From CBDUQI01 sp965369325 (GTDB lineage: Bacteria; Pseudomonadota; Gammaproteobacteria; Steroidobacterales; JBCBZW01), in contig CBDUQI010000104.1 of assembly GCA_965369325.1 (NCBI GenBank), forward strand, positions 1 to 19,594: a DNA stretch of 19,594 bases. The letters run 5' to 3'. The notes under the pieces are model-generated. The model made no database searches, was not told where the DNA came from, and saw nothing but the letters and a program-made list of their open reading frames with translations. A program made the position numbers and the translations under genes. Positions 1 through 8,360 of this stretch are shown here, one piece after another (within the stretch, counting starts at the first letter, position 1; every line of letters begins with the position of its first letter).

Positions 1-377
1 TGGTCATCGGTGGTCCGTAGATTGCGGAAAAAACGCAGATTATCACGCTTGGCACTGCAATGGCGCACCACGGCACCCGTGCTGCTTGGGCGGTTCGCTA
101 ATGGCCGACGTAGTGGGGCCATCGGTCGCTGTGGTGCACAGTGGCGAGCCGGGGTTGGACATAACGGTCCACCGGATGACAGATACGGGGATCGGTTTTG
201 ACGTGCCGCGGCCGCGACGGTACTGTTTGCTCACGGAAAACGCCATCAATTGGGTGCCTGCCGAGGGTAGATGGCGGCGCTTGCCCTCTGGCCCATGCGC
301 TCGCGCAGCGGGCCTGCGCGGACAGTGCGTCCCACGATATCCCCGGTGAAGACCCGGCAACAACCAATGGACAAACC
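1..377. other. Left-edge non-coding region upstream of the metalloprotease
   Basis: No convincing gene is seen here. The open frames on both strands are short, overlap one another and show no recognisable protein family. The stretch probably holds the 5' regulatory region of the metalloprotease that begins at 378. The only concrete element noted is a possible sigma-70 type promoter at 198-226. There is no clear Shine-Dalgarno sequence directly before the ATG at 378. Confidence 0.5.
198..226 (+). promoter_or_regulatory. Candidate sigma-70 promoter for the metalloprotease gene
   Basis: TTGACG (198-203) is followed after exactly 17 bp by TACTGT (221-226). This resembles the -35/-10 consensus, with five of six bases matching at -35 and four of six at -10. 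Transcription would start near 233 and give a leader of about 145 nt. It is a sequence match only. Confidence 0.3.
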
Positions 378-3293
378 ATGAACATGAGAAATGCTCTTCG
401 TGCCCCTGTTGGCGCAGTGATTAGTTTGGCAGCCGCGCTGGCCGCCATCATGGGCCTCAGCACCAGTGCTGTGGCGGCGACCTCTGCGGATGCGATCTGG
501 GCGGATATTGAGGAAAGTCGCATTGCCCGGCGCGGACAGCGGGTGACCACACCGTTGGTCTATCGCACGGTTGAATTGGACCGGGCCTCGCTTAGTGCGG
601 TGCTGAGCGGCGCGGCGCACGAGTCGCAGAAGATGCCTGGAGTGGCGCTGTATCTGCCACTTCCGGACGGTAGTTTTGCGCGCTTTGCAGCCACCGAGTC
701 GCCCATCATGGCACCCGCGCTGGCGGCTCGCTATCCACAGATTAAGACTTGGCGTGTGCACGGGCTGGATGATCCGCGCGCGCGTGGGCGTATCGACCTG
801 ACACCGGCCGGCTTCCACGCAATGCTGATGACGCAGCAGGGCACCGTGTACATTGATCCTTACCAGTTCATGCCGGGTGCCTACACCGCCAGCCAATACA
901 TGAGCTACTACCGTCGCGATGCTGCCCGCGCCAGCGCGCAACCGCGGCAATGCGGCTTTGAGTCGCAACAAGGTGTGTCGCCGCTAAACGACCTAAGTGG
1001 CGGCCAGCTGCTGGGCGAGAAGCAGGCCTCGCGCATGCAGACAGGCGATGAGCTGCGTACCTATCGCACCGCGATTGCCGCCACTGGTGAGTACACCGTC
1101 TTCCACGGCGGCAGCGTGGCAGACGGCCTGGCGGCAGTTGTTACGGCGATGAACCGGGTCACCGGTATCTACGAAGAAGAGTTGGCCGTGCGGTTTGAGT
1201 TGATCGCCAACAATGACGACATTATCTATACCAACGGCAACTCCGATCCGTACACCAACACCAATGTGTCGAGCATGCTCACACAGAACCAAAGCAATCT
1301 GGACAGCGAGATTGGCGCCGGCAACTACGATATTGGCCACGTGTTCAGCACCGCTAACGGCGGTGGTATTGCCGGCCTGGGGGTGGCGTGCCGAAATAAC
1401 AATAAAGCACGCGGTGCCACCGGCCTGACTCAGCCGCTTGGTGATTCGTTCTACGTTGATTTTGTGGCGCACGAGTTAGGTCACCAATACGGTGGCAACC
1501 ACTCCTTCAACGGCACTCAGGGCAGTTGCGCCGGCGGCAATCGCAACGCCTCAACGGCGTACGAGCCCGGCAGTGGCAGCACCATCATGGCGTACGCGGC
1601 AATTTGTGGCGGCGACAACATTCAAAATCAGAGCGATCCGTATTTCCATGCCATCAGTTTTGATGAGATTGTGAACTACACCCAGAACTCATCCGGTAGC
1701 AGTTGCCCCAGCGTGAGCGCCACTGGCAACGTTGCGCCCACCGTCTCGCCGGGCATCGGCGGTACCACCTTGCCCATCGGCACACCGTTCGAACTGGTGG
1801 GCGGTGGCTCGGATGCCGATGGCGATCCACTACTGTATCGCTGGGAGCAGTTTGACCTCGGCGCGGCGGGCTCGCCGTCCTCTCCCACAGGCAATGCGCC
1901 GATCTTCCGCTCGTTCGAAGCCACGCCGGACCCGGTTCGCAGCTTCCCGCAAAAGAACGACATTTTGTTTAACACCCAAACATTTGGTGAGCTGTTGCCC
2001 ACCTACTCGCGCTCCCTGCAGTTTCGCCTGACGGCACTGGACGGGCAGGGTGGTGTTGCCTCAGCGACCACAAGTTTCTCGGTGTCCGATACCGCGGGCC
2101 CGTTTGTGATGACCGAGCCCAATGCCAGCAACGTAATCTGGAACGTCGGCTCCACCGTGGCGGTGCAGTGGGATGTGGCGGGGACGGATCAGTTTCCGGT
2201 GTCCTGCTCTACGGTCAACATTTTTATGTCTGACAATGCGGGTGATAGCTACGATCACGTCTTGGCGGTGGGTACGTTGAACGACGGCAGCGAGATGGTG
2301 ACGGTGCCCGATGCGCTCACTCAGGCGGCGCGGGTGCGGGTGCAATGTGGCAATAATGTGTTCTTTGATATCTCCAACTTTAATTTCAAGGTGGAAGAAT
2401 CCCTGAATCCGGACTTTACGGTGGGCACCGTACAGAGCAGCTTGGATGTGTGCGCGCCGGCGACCGGCCTGGTCGATATTCAAACCAGCGCCGTGGATGG
2501 TTTCGCCGAATCCATTAATCTGTCTGTGGAAGGGTTGCCGGTGGGCACCAGCAGCATCTTTACCATTAATCCGTTGTTTGTGCCCGGCACATCCAATCTG
2601 ATTATTCTCGACACCGCCAATGCCATCCCCGGCAGCTACGAGCTGACTATCGCAGGCGTCGGCTCTATCGGTACACGCGAAGACCAGGTGACGTTTAACC
2701 TGGGCGCGAGCCCTGCCGCCGCTGCGCTGATTGCGCCGGCGGACGGCGCGGTGGACGTGACCGTGCAACCGGTCCTCAGCTGGCAGCCGGACGCTGCCGT
2801 CACGGACGATTATCTGGTTGAGATCGCGACTGATGCGGGGATGTCGAACGTGATTTATTCGATGTCCGAGGGCGGCACCTCACACAACGTGGCTACCACG
2901 CTGGATGAGGGCACCACCTACTACTGGCGGGTGACGGCCAGTAGCGATTGCGGCAGCTCCCAGTCCAGCGTGAGTGCATTCACGGTGGCCTCGACCGCGG
3001 TGGATACGGACGAAGATGGGGTGGCAGACAGTCAGGATAACTGCAGCGCCGTGGCCAACCCGGATCAGCGCGATACCGATGCCGATGGGTTCGGTAACCT
3101 GTGTGATCCGGATCTGGACAACAACAACACGGTCAACTTTGATGATCTGTCGATACTGAAGGCGGTGTTTTTCCAGACCGGTGACCTGGATGCCGACTTT
3201 GATGGTGACATGACGGTCAACTTCAATGATCTAAGCATCATGAAGGCCTTCTTCTTTGGCGAGCCGGGGCCGAGCGGAACCGTTAGTCCCTAG
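378..3293 (+). CDS. Secreted reprolysin-like metzincin metalloprotease with thrombospondin type-3 and dockerin-like C-terminus
   Basis: Predicted extracellular zinc endopeptidase of 971 aa. Residues 1-34 form a signal peptide with a hydrophobic core ending near AVA. A pro-region follows. The catalytic domain lies at about 223-436, with the full metzincin zinc motif HELGHQYGGNH (H365, E366, H369, H375) and a downstream Met-turn (TIMAY). This fits the M12B/reprolysin-like bacterial families. Ig-like segments follow at about 450-780, then an FN3-like domain at about 782-872 (YYWRVTA). A thrombospondin type-3 calcium repeat spans about 876-911. Two dockerin-like F-hand repeats follow at about 912-960 (pattern D-x-N/D-x-N/D..VNF.DLSI.KA.FF), and the tail ends in PGPSG. 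I chose ATG 378 because the signal peptide starts there; the frame is open further upstream to a TTG at 198, but that part looks non-coding. No strong RBS is visible. The natural substrate is unknown. Confidence 0.9.
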   Translation: MNMRNALRAPVGAVISLAAALAAIMGLSTSAVAATSADAIWADIEESRIARRGQRVTTPLVYRTVELDRASLSAVLSGAAHESQKMPGVALYLPLPDGSFARFAATESPIMAPALAARYPQIKTWRVHGLDDPRARGRIDLTPAGFHAMLMTQQGTVYIDPYQFMPGAYTASQYMSYYRRDAARASAQPRQCGFESQQGVSPLNDLSGGQLLGEKQASRMQTGDELRTYRTAIAATGEYTVFHGGSVADGLAAVVTAMNRVTGIYEEELAVRFELIANNDDIIYTNGNSDPYTNTNVSSMLTQNQSNLDSEIGAGNYDIGHVFSTANGGGIAGLGVACRNNNKARGATGLTQPLGDSFYVDFVAHELGHQYGGNHSFNGTQGSCAGGNRNASTAYEPGSGSTIMAYAAICGGDNIQNQSDPYFHAISFDEIVNYTQNSSGSSCPSVSATGNVAPTVSPGIGGTTLPIGTPFELVGGGSDADGDPLLYRWEQFDLGAAGSPSSPTGNAPIFRSFEATPDPVRSFPQKNDILFNTQTFGELLPTYSRSLQFRLTALDGQGGVASATTSFSVSDTAGPFVMTEPNASNVIWNVGSTVAVQWDVAGTDQFPVSCSTVNIFMSDNAGDSYDHVLAVGTLNDGSEMVTVPDALTQAARVRVQCGNNVFFDISNFNFKVEESLNPDFTVGTVQSSLDVCAPATGLVDIQTSAVDGFAESINLSVEGLPVGTSSIFTINPLFVPGTSNLIILDTANAIPGSYELTIAGVGSIGTREDQVTFNLGASPAAAALIAPADGAVDVTVQPVLSWQPDAAVTDDYLVEIATDAGMSNVIYSMSEGGTSHNVATTLDEGTTYYWRVTASSDCGSSQSSVSAFTVASTAVDTDEDGVADSQDNCSAVANPDQRDTDADGFGNLCDPDLDNNNTVNFDDLSILKAVFFQTGDLDADFDGDMTVNFNDLSIMKAFFFGEPGPSGTVSP

Positions 3294-3316
3294 GCAGACT
3301 GCCAACGCGTAAAGCA

Positions 3317-3348
3317 AAGGGCCGGCGCACATTTATGCGCCGGCCCTT
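3317..3348. terminator. Strong bidirectional hairpin terminator
   Basis: A perfect 13-bp inverted repeat (AAGGGCCGGCGCA at 3317-3329 and its complement at 3336-3348) has a 6-nt loop. It lies between the stop of the metalloprotease (3293) and the stop of hemJ (3389) on the opposite strand. The A and T ends of the stem give a short U-run in either direction, so it can serve both convergent transcripts. Confidence 0.8.
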
Positions 3349-3388
3349 AACGTCTGCGAGATTAACCCGTCTGGGCGGACGGGCGCGA

Positions 3389-3826
3389 TTAGAACGGTTT
3401 GACGACCACCAGAATCACAATCGCGATAATGCTCAGGCTGGGGATCTCATTCATCATCCGGTAGAATTTTGACGAACGTGTATTGTTGCCGTGCGTAAAT
3501 GCCCGGCGCCAGACCGAGAGCTGCCCGTGCAGCGCGGACAGGCCGATCACCAGGAGCAGTTTTAGCTGCAGCCAGCCCTGTGTGAACGCGCCAAGCTTCC
3601 ACGCCAGCGTCAGCCCGAATATCCAGGTTAGCGTCATCGCGGGATTGATAATAATCCGCATCAGCTTCAGCTCGCGCGACTGCCAGGCGCGATCCTCGTC
3701 CGAGCCCGGTTCGCATTCGGCGTGGTAGGCAAAGTAACGCGGCAGCATCAGCATGCCGGCCATCCAGTAGATCACAAAAATAATATGCAGCGACTTAATC
3801 CACGGGTACAGGACGGCGAAGGTCAT
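3389..3826 (-). CDS. hemJ: Protoporphyrinogen IX oxidase HemJ (CopD/UPF0093 family)
   Basis: A 145-aa inner-membrane protein that matches HemJ along its whole length. HemJ is the oxygen-independent protoporphyrinogen oxidase that forms protoporphyrin IX in heme synthesis in many bacteria lacking HemG or HemY. Visible hallmarks are WIKSLHIIFV with His14, the MLPRYFAYH segment, NPAMTLTWIFG, GWLQLKLLLV with Lys89, the NTRSSKFYRMMNE segment and the terminal IVILVVVKPF. Four membrane segments are predicted. His and Lys at these two places correspond to residues reported as important in cyanobacterial HemJ. The ATG has GGAG about 8 nt upstream. The gene lies 24 bp after the flavin reductase gene on the same strand, so co-transcription is likely. 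Its physiological electron acceptor is not established. Confidence 0.92.
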   Translation of the reverse strand: MTFAVLYPWIKSLHIIFVIYWMAGMLMLPRYFAYHAECEPGSDEDRAWQSRELKLMRIIINPAMTLTWIFGLTLAWKLGAFTQGWLQLKLLLVIGLSALHGQLSVWRRAFTHGNNTRSSKFYRMMNEIPSLSIIAIVILVVVKPF

Positions 3827-3850
3827 CGGATGCGCTCCGGCTGATGTGCG

Positions 3851-4882
3851 TTATTTCAGGCCCAGTCGCTCATGCATTTTTGGACTGGTAGTGGTGTACT
3901 GCAGACGCACTTTTTCGTCTGGCGAAATATGGGCCTTGATGGCAAACGCCGCCAGTGCGGCTTCGTGAAAGCCGCTGAGAATCAGTTTTTTCTTGCCGGG
4001 GTAAGTATTGATGTCGCCCACCGCAAAAATGCCGGGCACGCTGGTTTGGAATTTTTCGGTGTCCACCTCGATAGTGCTGCGCTGCATGTTCAGCCCCCAG
4101 TTGGCAATCGGCCCCAGTTTGGGCTGCAGGCCCCAGAACACCAGCAGCTCATCCAGCGCAATGTGCACCGTCTCATCGCTGTCAAGCAGCTTGACCTCCA
4201 TACCGGCCAGCCGCCCGTCAGCCCCGTGCAGCGCGGTGGTATTGCCGTGGAACTCGCGCATATCTGCCGTTGCGCACAGCGCCTGCATTCGGGCGACTGA
4301 GGCGGGCTGGGCCCGATAGTCCGGGCGCCGGTGTATCAGCGTCATGCTGCGTGCGCGCTTTTGCAGCTCCAAGGCCCAGTCCAGGGCCGAATCGCCGCCG
4401 CCCATAATGACCACATCTTTGTCATCGAATTTGCCCGGGTTGGTCACCTTGTAGCCAATCTGATCGCCTTCGTATTGGTCCGCATCCTGTATCCGGATAC
4501 GCCGCGGCTGAAACGAGCCGACTCCGCCCGCGATCACAATGGTGCGTGCCTGAAAATGTTTATCCGCACCGGTCACCACATCAAACCCCTGATCGGTCGC
4601 GCTCACCTGTTGCACTTCCTCACCCAGATGATAGATCGGGTCAAATGGCTTGATCTGCTCCTGCAAGCGCTCCACCAGTTCCATCGCCCCGACTATCGGC
4701 AACGCCGGAATGTCGTAGATGGGCTTGTCCGGATACAGTTCCGCGCACTGCCCGCCTGCCTGCGGCATGCTGTCAATCAGATGGGCTTGAATGCCGAGCA
4801 AACCGAGCTCGAATACCTGAAATAGACCGCAGGGGCCGGCACCGACAATCAGCGTGTCGGCCTGGATGGAGGGTGTGCTCAA
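3851..4882 (-). CDS. Type-2 ferredoxin/flavodoxin-NADP+ reductase (thioredoxin-reductase-like)
   Basis: A 343-aa FAD- and NADPH-binding oxidoreductase. The FAD Rossmann motif is VGAGPCGL (13-20), followed by QAGGQCAELYPDKPIYDIP (41-59). The NADP motif is GGGDSALDWA (161-170), and LIHRR (182-186) suits the NADP 2'-phosphate. The FAD-contacting VGDINTYPGKKKLIL segment lies at 288-302. The redox CxxC expected after the second glycine motif in thioredoxin reductase is absent, which points to ferredoxin-NADP reductase type 2 (EC 1.18.1.2). I placed the start at TTG 4882 because CAGGAG lies 8 nt upstream and the family's N-terminus begins there. The frame stays open to 5041, but that extension looks non-coding. 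It is probably the first gene of a unit with hemJ. The ferredoxin or flavodoxin partner is not in this window. Confidence 0.88.
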   Translation of the reverse strand: MSTPSIQADTLIVGAGPCGLFQVFELGLLGIQAHLIDSMPQAGGQCAELYPDKPIYDIPALPIVGAMELVERLQEQIKPFDPIYHLGEEVQQVSATDQGFDVVTGADKHFQARTIVIAGGVGSFQPRRIRIQDADQYEGDQIGYKVTNPGKFDDKDVVIMGGGDSALDWALELQKRARSMTLIHRRPDYRAQPASVARMQALCATADMREFHGNTTALHGADGRLAGMEVKLLDSDETVHIALDELLVFWGLQPKLGPIANWGLNMQRSTIEVDTEKFQTSVPGIFAVGDINTYPGKKKLILSGFHEAALAAFAIKAHISPDEKVRLQYTTTSPKMHERLGLK

Positions 4883-4952
4883 TCTACTATCTCCTGGGTT
4901 GCAACCGCGAAGTGCGGGTGGGTCGCACTGTGCGGTGCCGAATCGGCCAGCT

Positions 4953-4958
4953 ATTATA
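4953..4958 (-). promoter_or_regulatory. Candidate -10 box for the reductase-hemJ unit
   Basis: A perfect TATAAT on the minus strand, about 70 bp upstream of the TTG start at 4882. The -35 region is GC-rich and matches poorly. This supports the short form of the reductase, because the longer open frame would begin upstream of this promoter. Confidence 0.45.
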
Positions 4959-5080
4959 GGGTAGTTTCCGGCCCGCCCCCAGTCGCCAGGCAGTTGGCTC
5001 GGCGCAGGCCGAGACATAGCCGGGTAGGGCAGCGTCACCAACTGTTACCTGTATCGCTGGGTGTCGCTCATCCCATCCGG

Positions 5081-5086
5081 TAGAAT
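5081..5086 (+). promoter_or_regulatory. Candidate -10 box for fbp
   Basis: TAGAAT lies 70 bp upstream of the fbp ATG. The -35 region has no good match. An alternative is TTGCCA at 5109-5114 with an A/T-rich stretch at 5126-5135, but that would leave almost no leader before the ribosome site. Low certainty. Confidence 0.3.
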
Positions 5087-5156
5087 TCGTTGCAGGCGGA
5101 CTAAGCAGTTGCCAAAAACCATCGATATTTATTAAGAATCCGCTTTGGAGGCTCCC

Positions 5157-6146
5157 ATGGCCGCAAGTTCCAATCACGCAACCACCAACCGACCTTCGCT
5201 CGTTACCCTGCAGAGCCACGTGCTCGCAGAGGAGCGTCGGCACCCGGGGGCGACCGGCACGCTGTCCTGGATATTGTCCGCCATGGCAATCAGCACCAAG
5301 GCCATCTCGGCCAAGCTGCGCAATGCGCGCCTGGAAGACGTGCTGGGTGATGTGGGCAACCAGAATGTGCAGGGAGAGCAGCAGCAGAAGCTGGATGTGA
5401 TCGCCAACGACATCCTGATTCAAATCTTGCGTGGGCGCGACGGAGTGGCGGCGATTGGCTCGGAGGAGGACGACGAGCTGATCCACGTAGATGCCAACCA
5501 CGACGGCGGCACGCGCTATACCATCATGTTCGATCCTCTGGACGGCTCATCCAATCTGGATACCGCGGGCGGTGTGGGTACCATCTTCTCGGTGCTGCGC
5601 AGCGACGGCGGCGATGCGCTGAAGAAAGGTCGCGAGCAACGCGCGGCGGGCTACGTGCTGTACGGTTCCTCTACGGTCATGGTGCTCACCACCGGCAGCG
5701 GCGTGCACATGTTTGTCCTGGACCCGCAACTGGGGGCGTTTATTCGCGTGATGGGCGACATGAAAATCCCCCGTCGCGGCAATACCTACTCGATCAACGA
5801 GTCCAATTACGAGCATCTGCCGGCGGGTTTTCAGGCCTATGTGCGCCAGTGCCGCGAGCGCGGCTACTCCAGTCGCTACGCTGGCGCGATGGTGGCCGAT
5901 GTGCATCGCGTGCTGCTAAAAGGCGGCACTTTTATGTATCCGCCGACGGCCAAGGCGCCTGGCGGCAAGCTGCGCCTGATGTACGAGTGTAATCCCATGG
6001 CCATGCTGGTAGAGGCGGCTGGCGGCAAGGCCAGCACTGGCACTATGGATATCCTGGATGTACAGCCGGAGACCTTGCACCAGCGCGTGCCTGTGGTGCT
6101 TGGCAGCCCAGATGATGTGGATGACTGCTTGGCATTGCTGGGCTGA
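5157..6146 (+). CDS. fbp: Class I fructose-1,6-bisphosphatase
   Basis: A 329-aa cytoplasmic enzyme that hydrolyses fructose-1,6-bisphosphate to fructose-6-phosphate in gluconeogenesis, and in the Calvin cycle where present (EC 3.1.3.11). Signature elements are the metal-binding SEEDDE (102-107), the metal and phosphate motif FDPLDGSSNLD (125-135), the substrate loop GYSSRYAGAMVADVHR (236-251) and YECNPMAMLVEAAGG (276-290) with metal ligand E286. Length is typical of the class I family. I chose ATG 5157 because GGAGG (5147-5151) ends 5 nt before it; the in-frame TTG at 5145 would overlap that site. It stands alone on the plus strand and converges on slyX, with 12 bp between the stop codons. 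Confidence 0.96.
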   Translation: MAASSNHATTNRPSLVTLQSHVLAEERRHPGATGTLSWILSAMAISTKAISAKLRNARLEDVLGDVGNQNVQGEQQQKLDVIANDILIQILRGRDGVAAIGSEEDDELIHVDANHDGGTRYTIMFDPLDGSSNLDTAGGVGTIFSVLRSDGGDALKKGREQRAAGYVLYGSSTVMVLTTGSGVHMFVLDPQLGAFIRVMGDMKIPRRGNTYSINESNYEHLPAGFQAYVRQCRERGYSSRYAGAMVADVHRVLLKGGTFMYPPTAKAPGGKLRLMYECNPMAMLVEAAGGKASTGTMDILDVQPETLHQRVPVVLGSPDDVDDCLALLG

Positions 6147-6153
6147 TCCGACA

Positions 6154-6172
6154 CGCCGCTAGTAGTGCGGCG
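6154..6172. terminator. Possible weak convergent terminator hairpin
   Basis: The inverted repeat CGCCGC (6154-6159) / GCGGCG (6167-6172) with a 7-nt loop sits at the junction of fbp and slyX and overlaps the slyX stop codon. There is no U-run, so intrinsic termination would be weak. Confidence 0.25.
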
Positions 6173-6365
6173 GAACTTCCGGGCCTTCGGGCGCCTTGCT
6201 ACCAGAGTGCATGTCCTCCAGCCGCTCGGTCAGCTGGCTGAACTGCCGGCTCAGCTTGTCGATGGTGCCCTGCTGAGTGCAAATCACTTTGTCCAGATCG
6301 AGCAGCGTTTGCTCTTGGAACGCCAGCCGGGTTTCCAGTTCGGTGATGCGCGATTCAGTATCCAT
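6159..6365 (-). CDS. slyX: SlyX family protein
   Basis: A 68-aa cytoplasmic protein of unknown biochemical function, found widely in Gammaproteobacteria. It fits the family by length, by its long N-terminal coiled coil (heptad-rich ESRITELETRLAFQEQTLLD, 4-23) and by the typical ending PPHY. I chose ATG 6365, which has a weak GGGG upstream; the frame continues further upstream inside uup without family similarity. It lies 52 bp downstream of uup on the same strand and may be read from the same transcript. Confidence 0.88.
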   Translation of the reverse strand: MDTESRITELETRLAFQEQTLLDLDKVICTQQGTIDKLSRQFSQLTERLEDMHSGSKAPEGPEVPPHY

Positions 6366-6417
6366 ATAACCCCATTGTGATCTACTGCCCCCGTGATTCG
6401 CGGTCTGGCGTGCCCAA

Positions 6418-8328
6418 TCATTGCTCGGTAAAGGCGCGCTGCATGGATTCAAGCTCGTCCCATCGGGCAATCGCCTGGTCCAGCGTTTTCTGGCGCGCGG
6501 CCAGTTCGTCCAGCACGGGTTTAATCTGCTCAAAATCCTGATCGTAAAAATCCGGTGCCTGCGCCTGTTGCTCCAGCGCCTCGATCTGTTGCTCCAGTGC
6601 TTCGATATGTTTCGGCAACCCTTCCAGTTCCAGTTTGAGTTTATAGCTCAGTTTGGTAGGTTTGTTGCGGTCGCGCTTATGTGTCTTGTTGCGCACACGC
6701 ACGTTGGCATGGGGATGGTCTACCTGGGCCAGCTGCCGCCCGTGCCTCAGCCACTCGGAGTAACCGCCAATATGGTGCTCGATACGTGAGCTGTCCTCAA
6801 ACACCAAAATGCTGTCGACCACGTTGTCTAGAAACTCGCGATCATGACTGACCACAATCAGCGTTCCGTTGTACTCGCGCAGCCGTTGTTCCATCACGCT
6901 CAGGGTCTCGATGTCCAGATCGTTGGTGGGCTCATCCAGCACCAGCAGGTTGGTCGCATTGGTGAACAGGCGCGCCAGCATCAGTCGGTTGCGCTCGCCA
7001 CCCGATAGCACTTTTACTTTCTCCTGCGCGCGCTTGGCACTGAACAGAAAGCCGCGCAGGTATCCGATTACATGCCGCTGCTTGCCGTTGATCAGAATGT
7101 AGTCTTTGCCGTCGCCGATGGTCCAGGCCAGCGACTTCTCCTCATCCAACTCACGGCGCAGCTGATCAAAGTAGCCGACGGTGAGATTAGTGCCCAGTTT
7201 AACGGTGCCGCGGTCGGGAGGCATGTGCCCCAGCAGTACTTTGAGCAGCGTGCTCTTGCCAACCCCGTTGTTGCCGACCAGCCCGATGCGATCGCCACGA
7301 GTGACCTTCAGACTCAAACCACCGATGACTTCATCCGCGCCCGGATACGCATAGAAGATGTTCTTGGCGGTGATGACTTTGCGCCCTGACTGATCGCCTT
7401 CCTCCACCGAGATGCGCACTTTGTCTTTCGGCTTAAGTGTTTGACGCTCGGTATGCTCCTCGCGCATCGACTCCAGCGCACGCACGCGCCCCTCGTTGCG
7501 GGTGCGGCGGGCTTTGATGCCCTGTCGTATCCAGGTTTCCTCTTGCGCCAGTTTCTTATTGAACAGCACGTTTTCGCGCGATTCTGCCAGCAGCGCTTTT
7601 TCTTTGTTGAACAGAAAATTCTGATAGGTGCCTGGCCAGGAGTGCAGTTTGCCCCGGTCGATCTCGATAATGCGTGTGGCCAGGCGCTGCAGGAAGGCGC
7701 GATCATGCGTGACGAACAGCACGCTGCCGCGAAAGCCCCGCACCCGGTCTTCCAGCCACTCAATGGTGCTCAGATCCAGATGGTTGGTAGGCTCGTCCAG
7801 CAGTAGCAGATCGGGCTGACTGACGAGCGCCCGCGCCAGCCCGACGCGGCGACGCCAGCCGCCGGACAAGACTGCCATCTTGCGGTCTGAGGGTAGTCCC
7901 AACTCGGTCGATACGGCTTCCACGCGCTGGTCGACGTTCCAGCCGCCGTGTGCGTCGATGCGTCGTTGCAGACTCTCAAGCGCTTTAAGTTCGCCAGGAT
8001 CGGTGGCGTTCGCCGAGCGTTGTTCAAACTCGTCGATCAGCGCGCGGTGGCGTGCCAGGCCGCCGGTGACGTACTCATGTACGGTCTGCTCCAGCGCCTC
8101 GGGCAAGGTTTGCTCCAACCAGCTGATGTGACAATCCGGATGCACCAGAATGTCGCCGTCATCCGGGGTGACCTGACCCATCATGATTTTCATCAGCGTG
8201 GACTTGCCCGCGCCGTTGCGACCGATCAGGCACACCCGCTCCTGTTCGTCAATTTTTAACGAGGCACCACGAAATATCTTCGTGTCTCCGTAGTCGAGAA
8301 AAATGTCGTCCAGACTGACCAGGGGCAT
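6418..8328 (-). CDS. uup: ABC-F ATPase Uup
   Basis: A 636-aa soluble ABC-F protein with two ATPase domains and no membrane segments. Domain 1 has Walker A GRNGAGKST (36-44), signature LSGGW (154-158) and Walker B LLLLDEPTNHLD (174-185). Domain 2 has GNNGVGKST (352-360), LSGGERNRL (441-449) and LLVLDEPTNDLD (461-472). The charged linker at about 245-305 is the ABC-F interdomain arm. The C-terminal coiled coil (about 560-636), preceded by a basic stretch, is characteristic of Uup, which in E. coli influences precise transposon excision and ribosome or branched-DNA transactions. I chose ATG 8328 because the family N-terminus MPLVSLDDI begins there; 63 upstream codons in the open frame are not conserved-looking. 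No strong RBS is visible. Confidence 0.94.
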   Translation of the reverse strand: MPLVSLDDIFLDYGDTKIFRGASLKIDEQERVCLIGRNGAGKSTLMKIMMGQVTPDDGDILVHPDCHISWLEQTLPEALEQTVHEYVTGGLARHRALIDEFEQRSANATDPGELKALESLQRRIDAHGGWNVDQRVEAVSTELGLPSDRKMAVLSGGWRRRVGLARALVSQPDLLLLDEPTNHLDLSTIEWLEDRVRGFRGSVLFVTHDRAFLQRLATRIIEIDRGKLHSWPGTYQNFLFNKEKALLAESRENVLFNKKLAQEETWIRQGIKARRTRNEGRVRALESMREEHTERQTLKPKDKVRISVEEGDQSGRKVITAKNIFYAYPGADEVIGGLSLKVTRGDRIGLVGNNGVGKSTLLKVLLGHMPPDRGTVKLGTNLTVGYFDQLRRELDEEKSLAWTIGDGKDYILINGKQRHVIGYLRGFLFSAKRAQEKVKVLSGGERNRLMLARLFTNATNLLVLDEPTNDLDIETLSVMEQRLREYNGTLIVVSHDREFLDNVVDSILVFEDSSRIEHHIGGYSEWLRHGRQLAQVDHPHANVRVRNKTHKRDRNKPTKLSYKLKLELEGLPKHIEALEQQIEALEQQAQAPDFYDQDFEQIKPVLDELAARQKTLDQAIARWDELESMQRAFTEQ

Positions 8329-8360
8329 AATGTGCGGCGTGCAAAACAATCGTAGGGGGC

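Noticed and set aside
246..971. Long open frame antisense to the metalloprotease
   Set aside because: It lies opposite a clearly coding region with signal peptide and protease sequence, has no recognisable domain, and GC-rich coding DNA commonly creates such antisense frames.
2061..2768. A 235-codon antisense frame within the metalloprotease gene
   Set aside because: It is rich in His and Arg, typical of a mirrored GC-rich gene, and shows no family resemblance or ribosome site.
3851..4882. Calling the reductase a thioredoxin reductase
   Set aside because: The active-site CxxC is missing at the expected place in the NADP domain, and the C-terminal region fits type-2 ferredoxin-NADP reductase.
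3458..5087. A shared 14-mer (CATCCGGTAGAATT) inside hemJ and upstream of fbp
   Set aside because: One copy is in coding sequence, the other near the fbp promoter. A single 14-base match in a window of this size is expected at about chance level.
4883..5501. N-terminal extension of the reductase and an overlapping minus-strand frame
   Set aside because: The extension has no family similarity and the strong CAGGAG site fits the TTG at 4882. The other frame is antisense to fbp.
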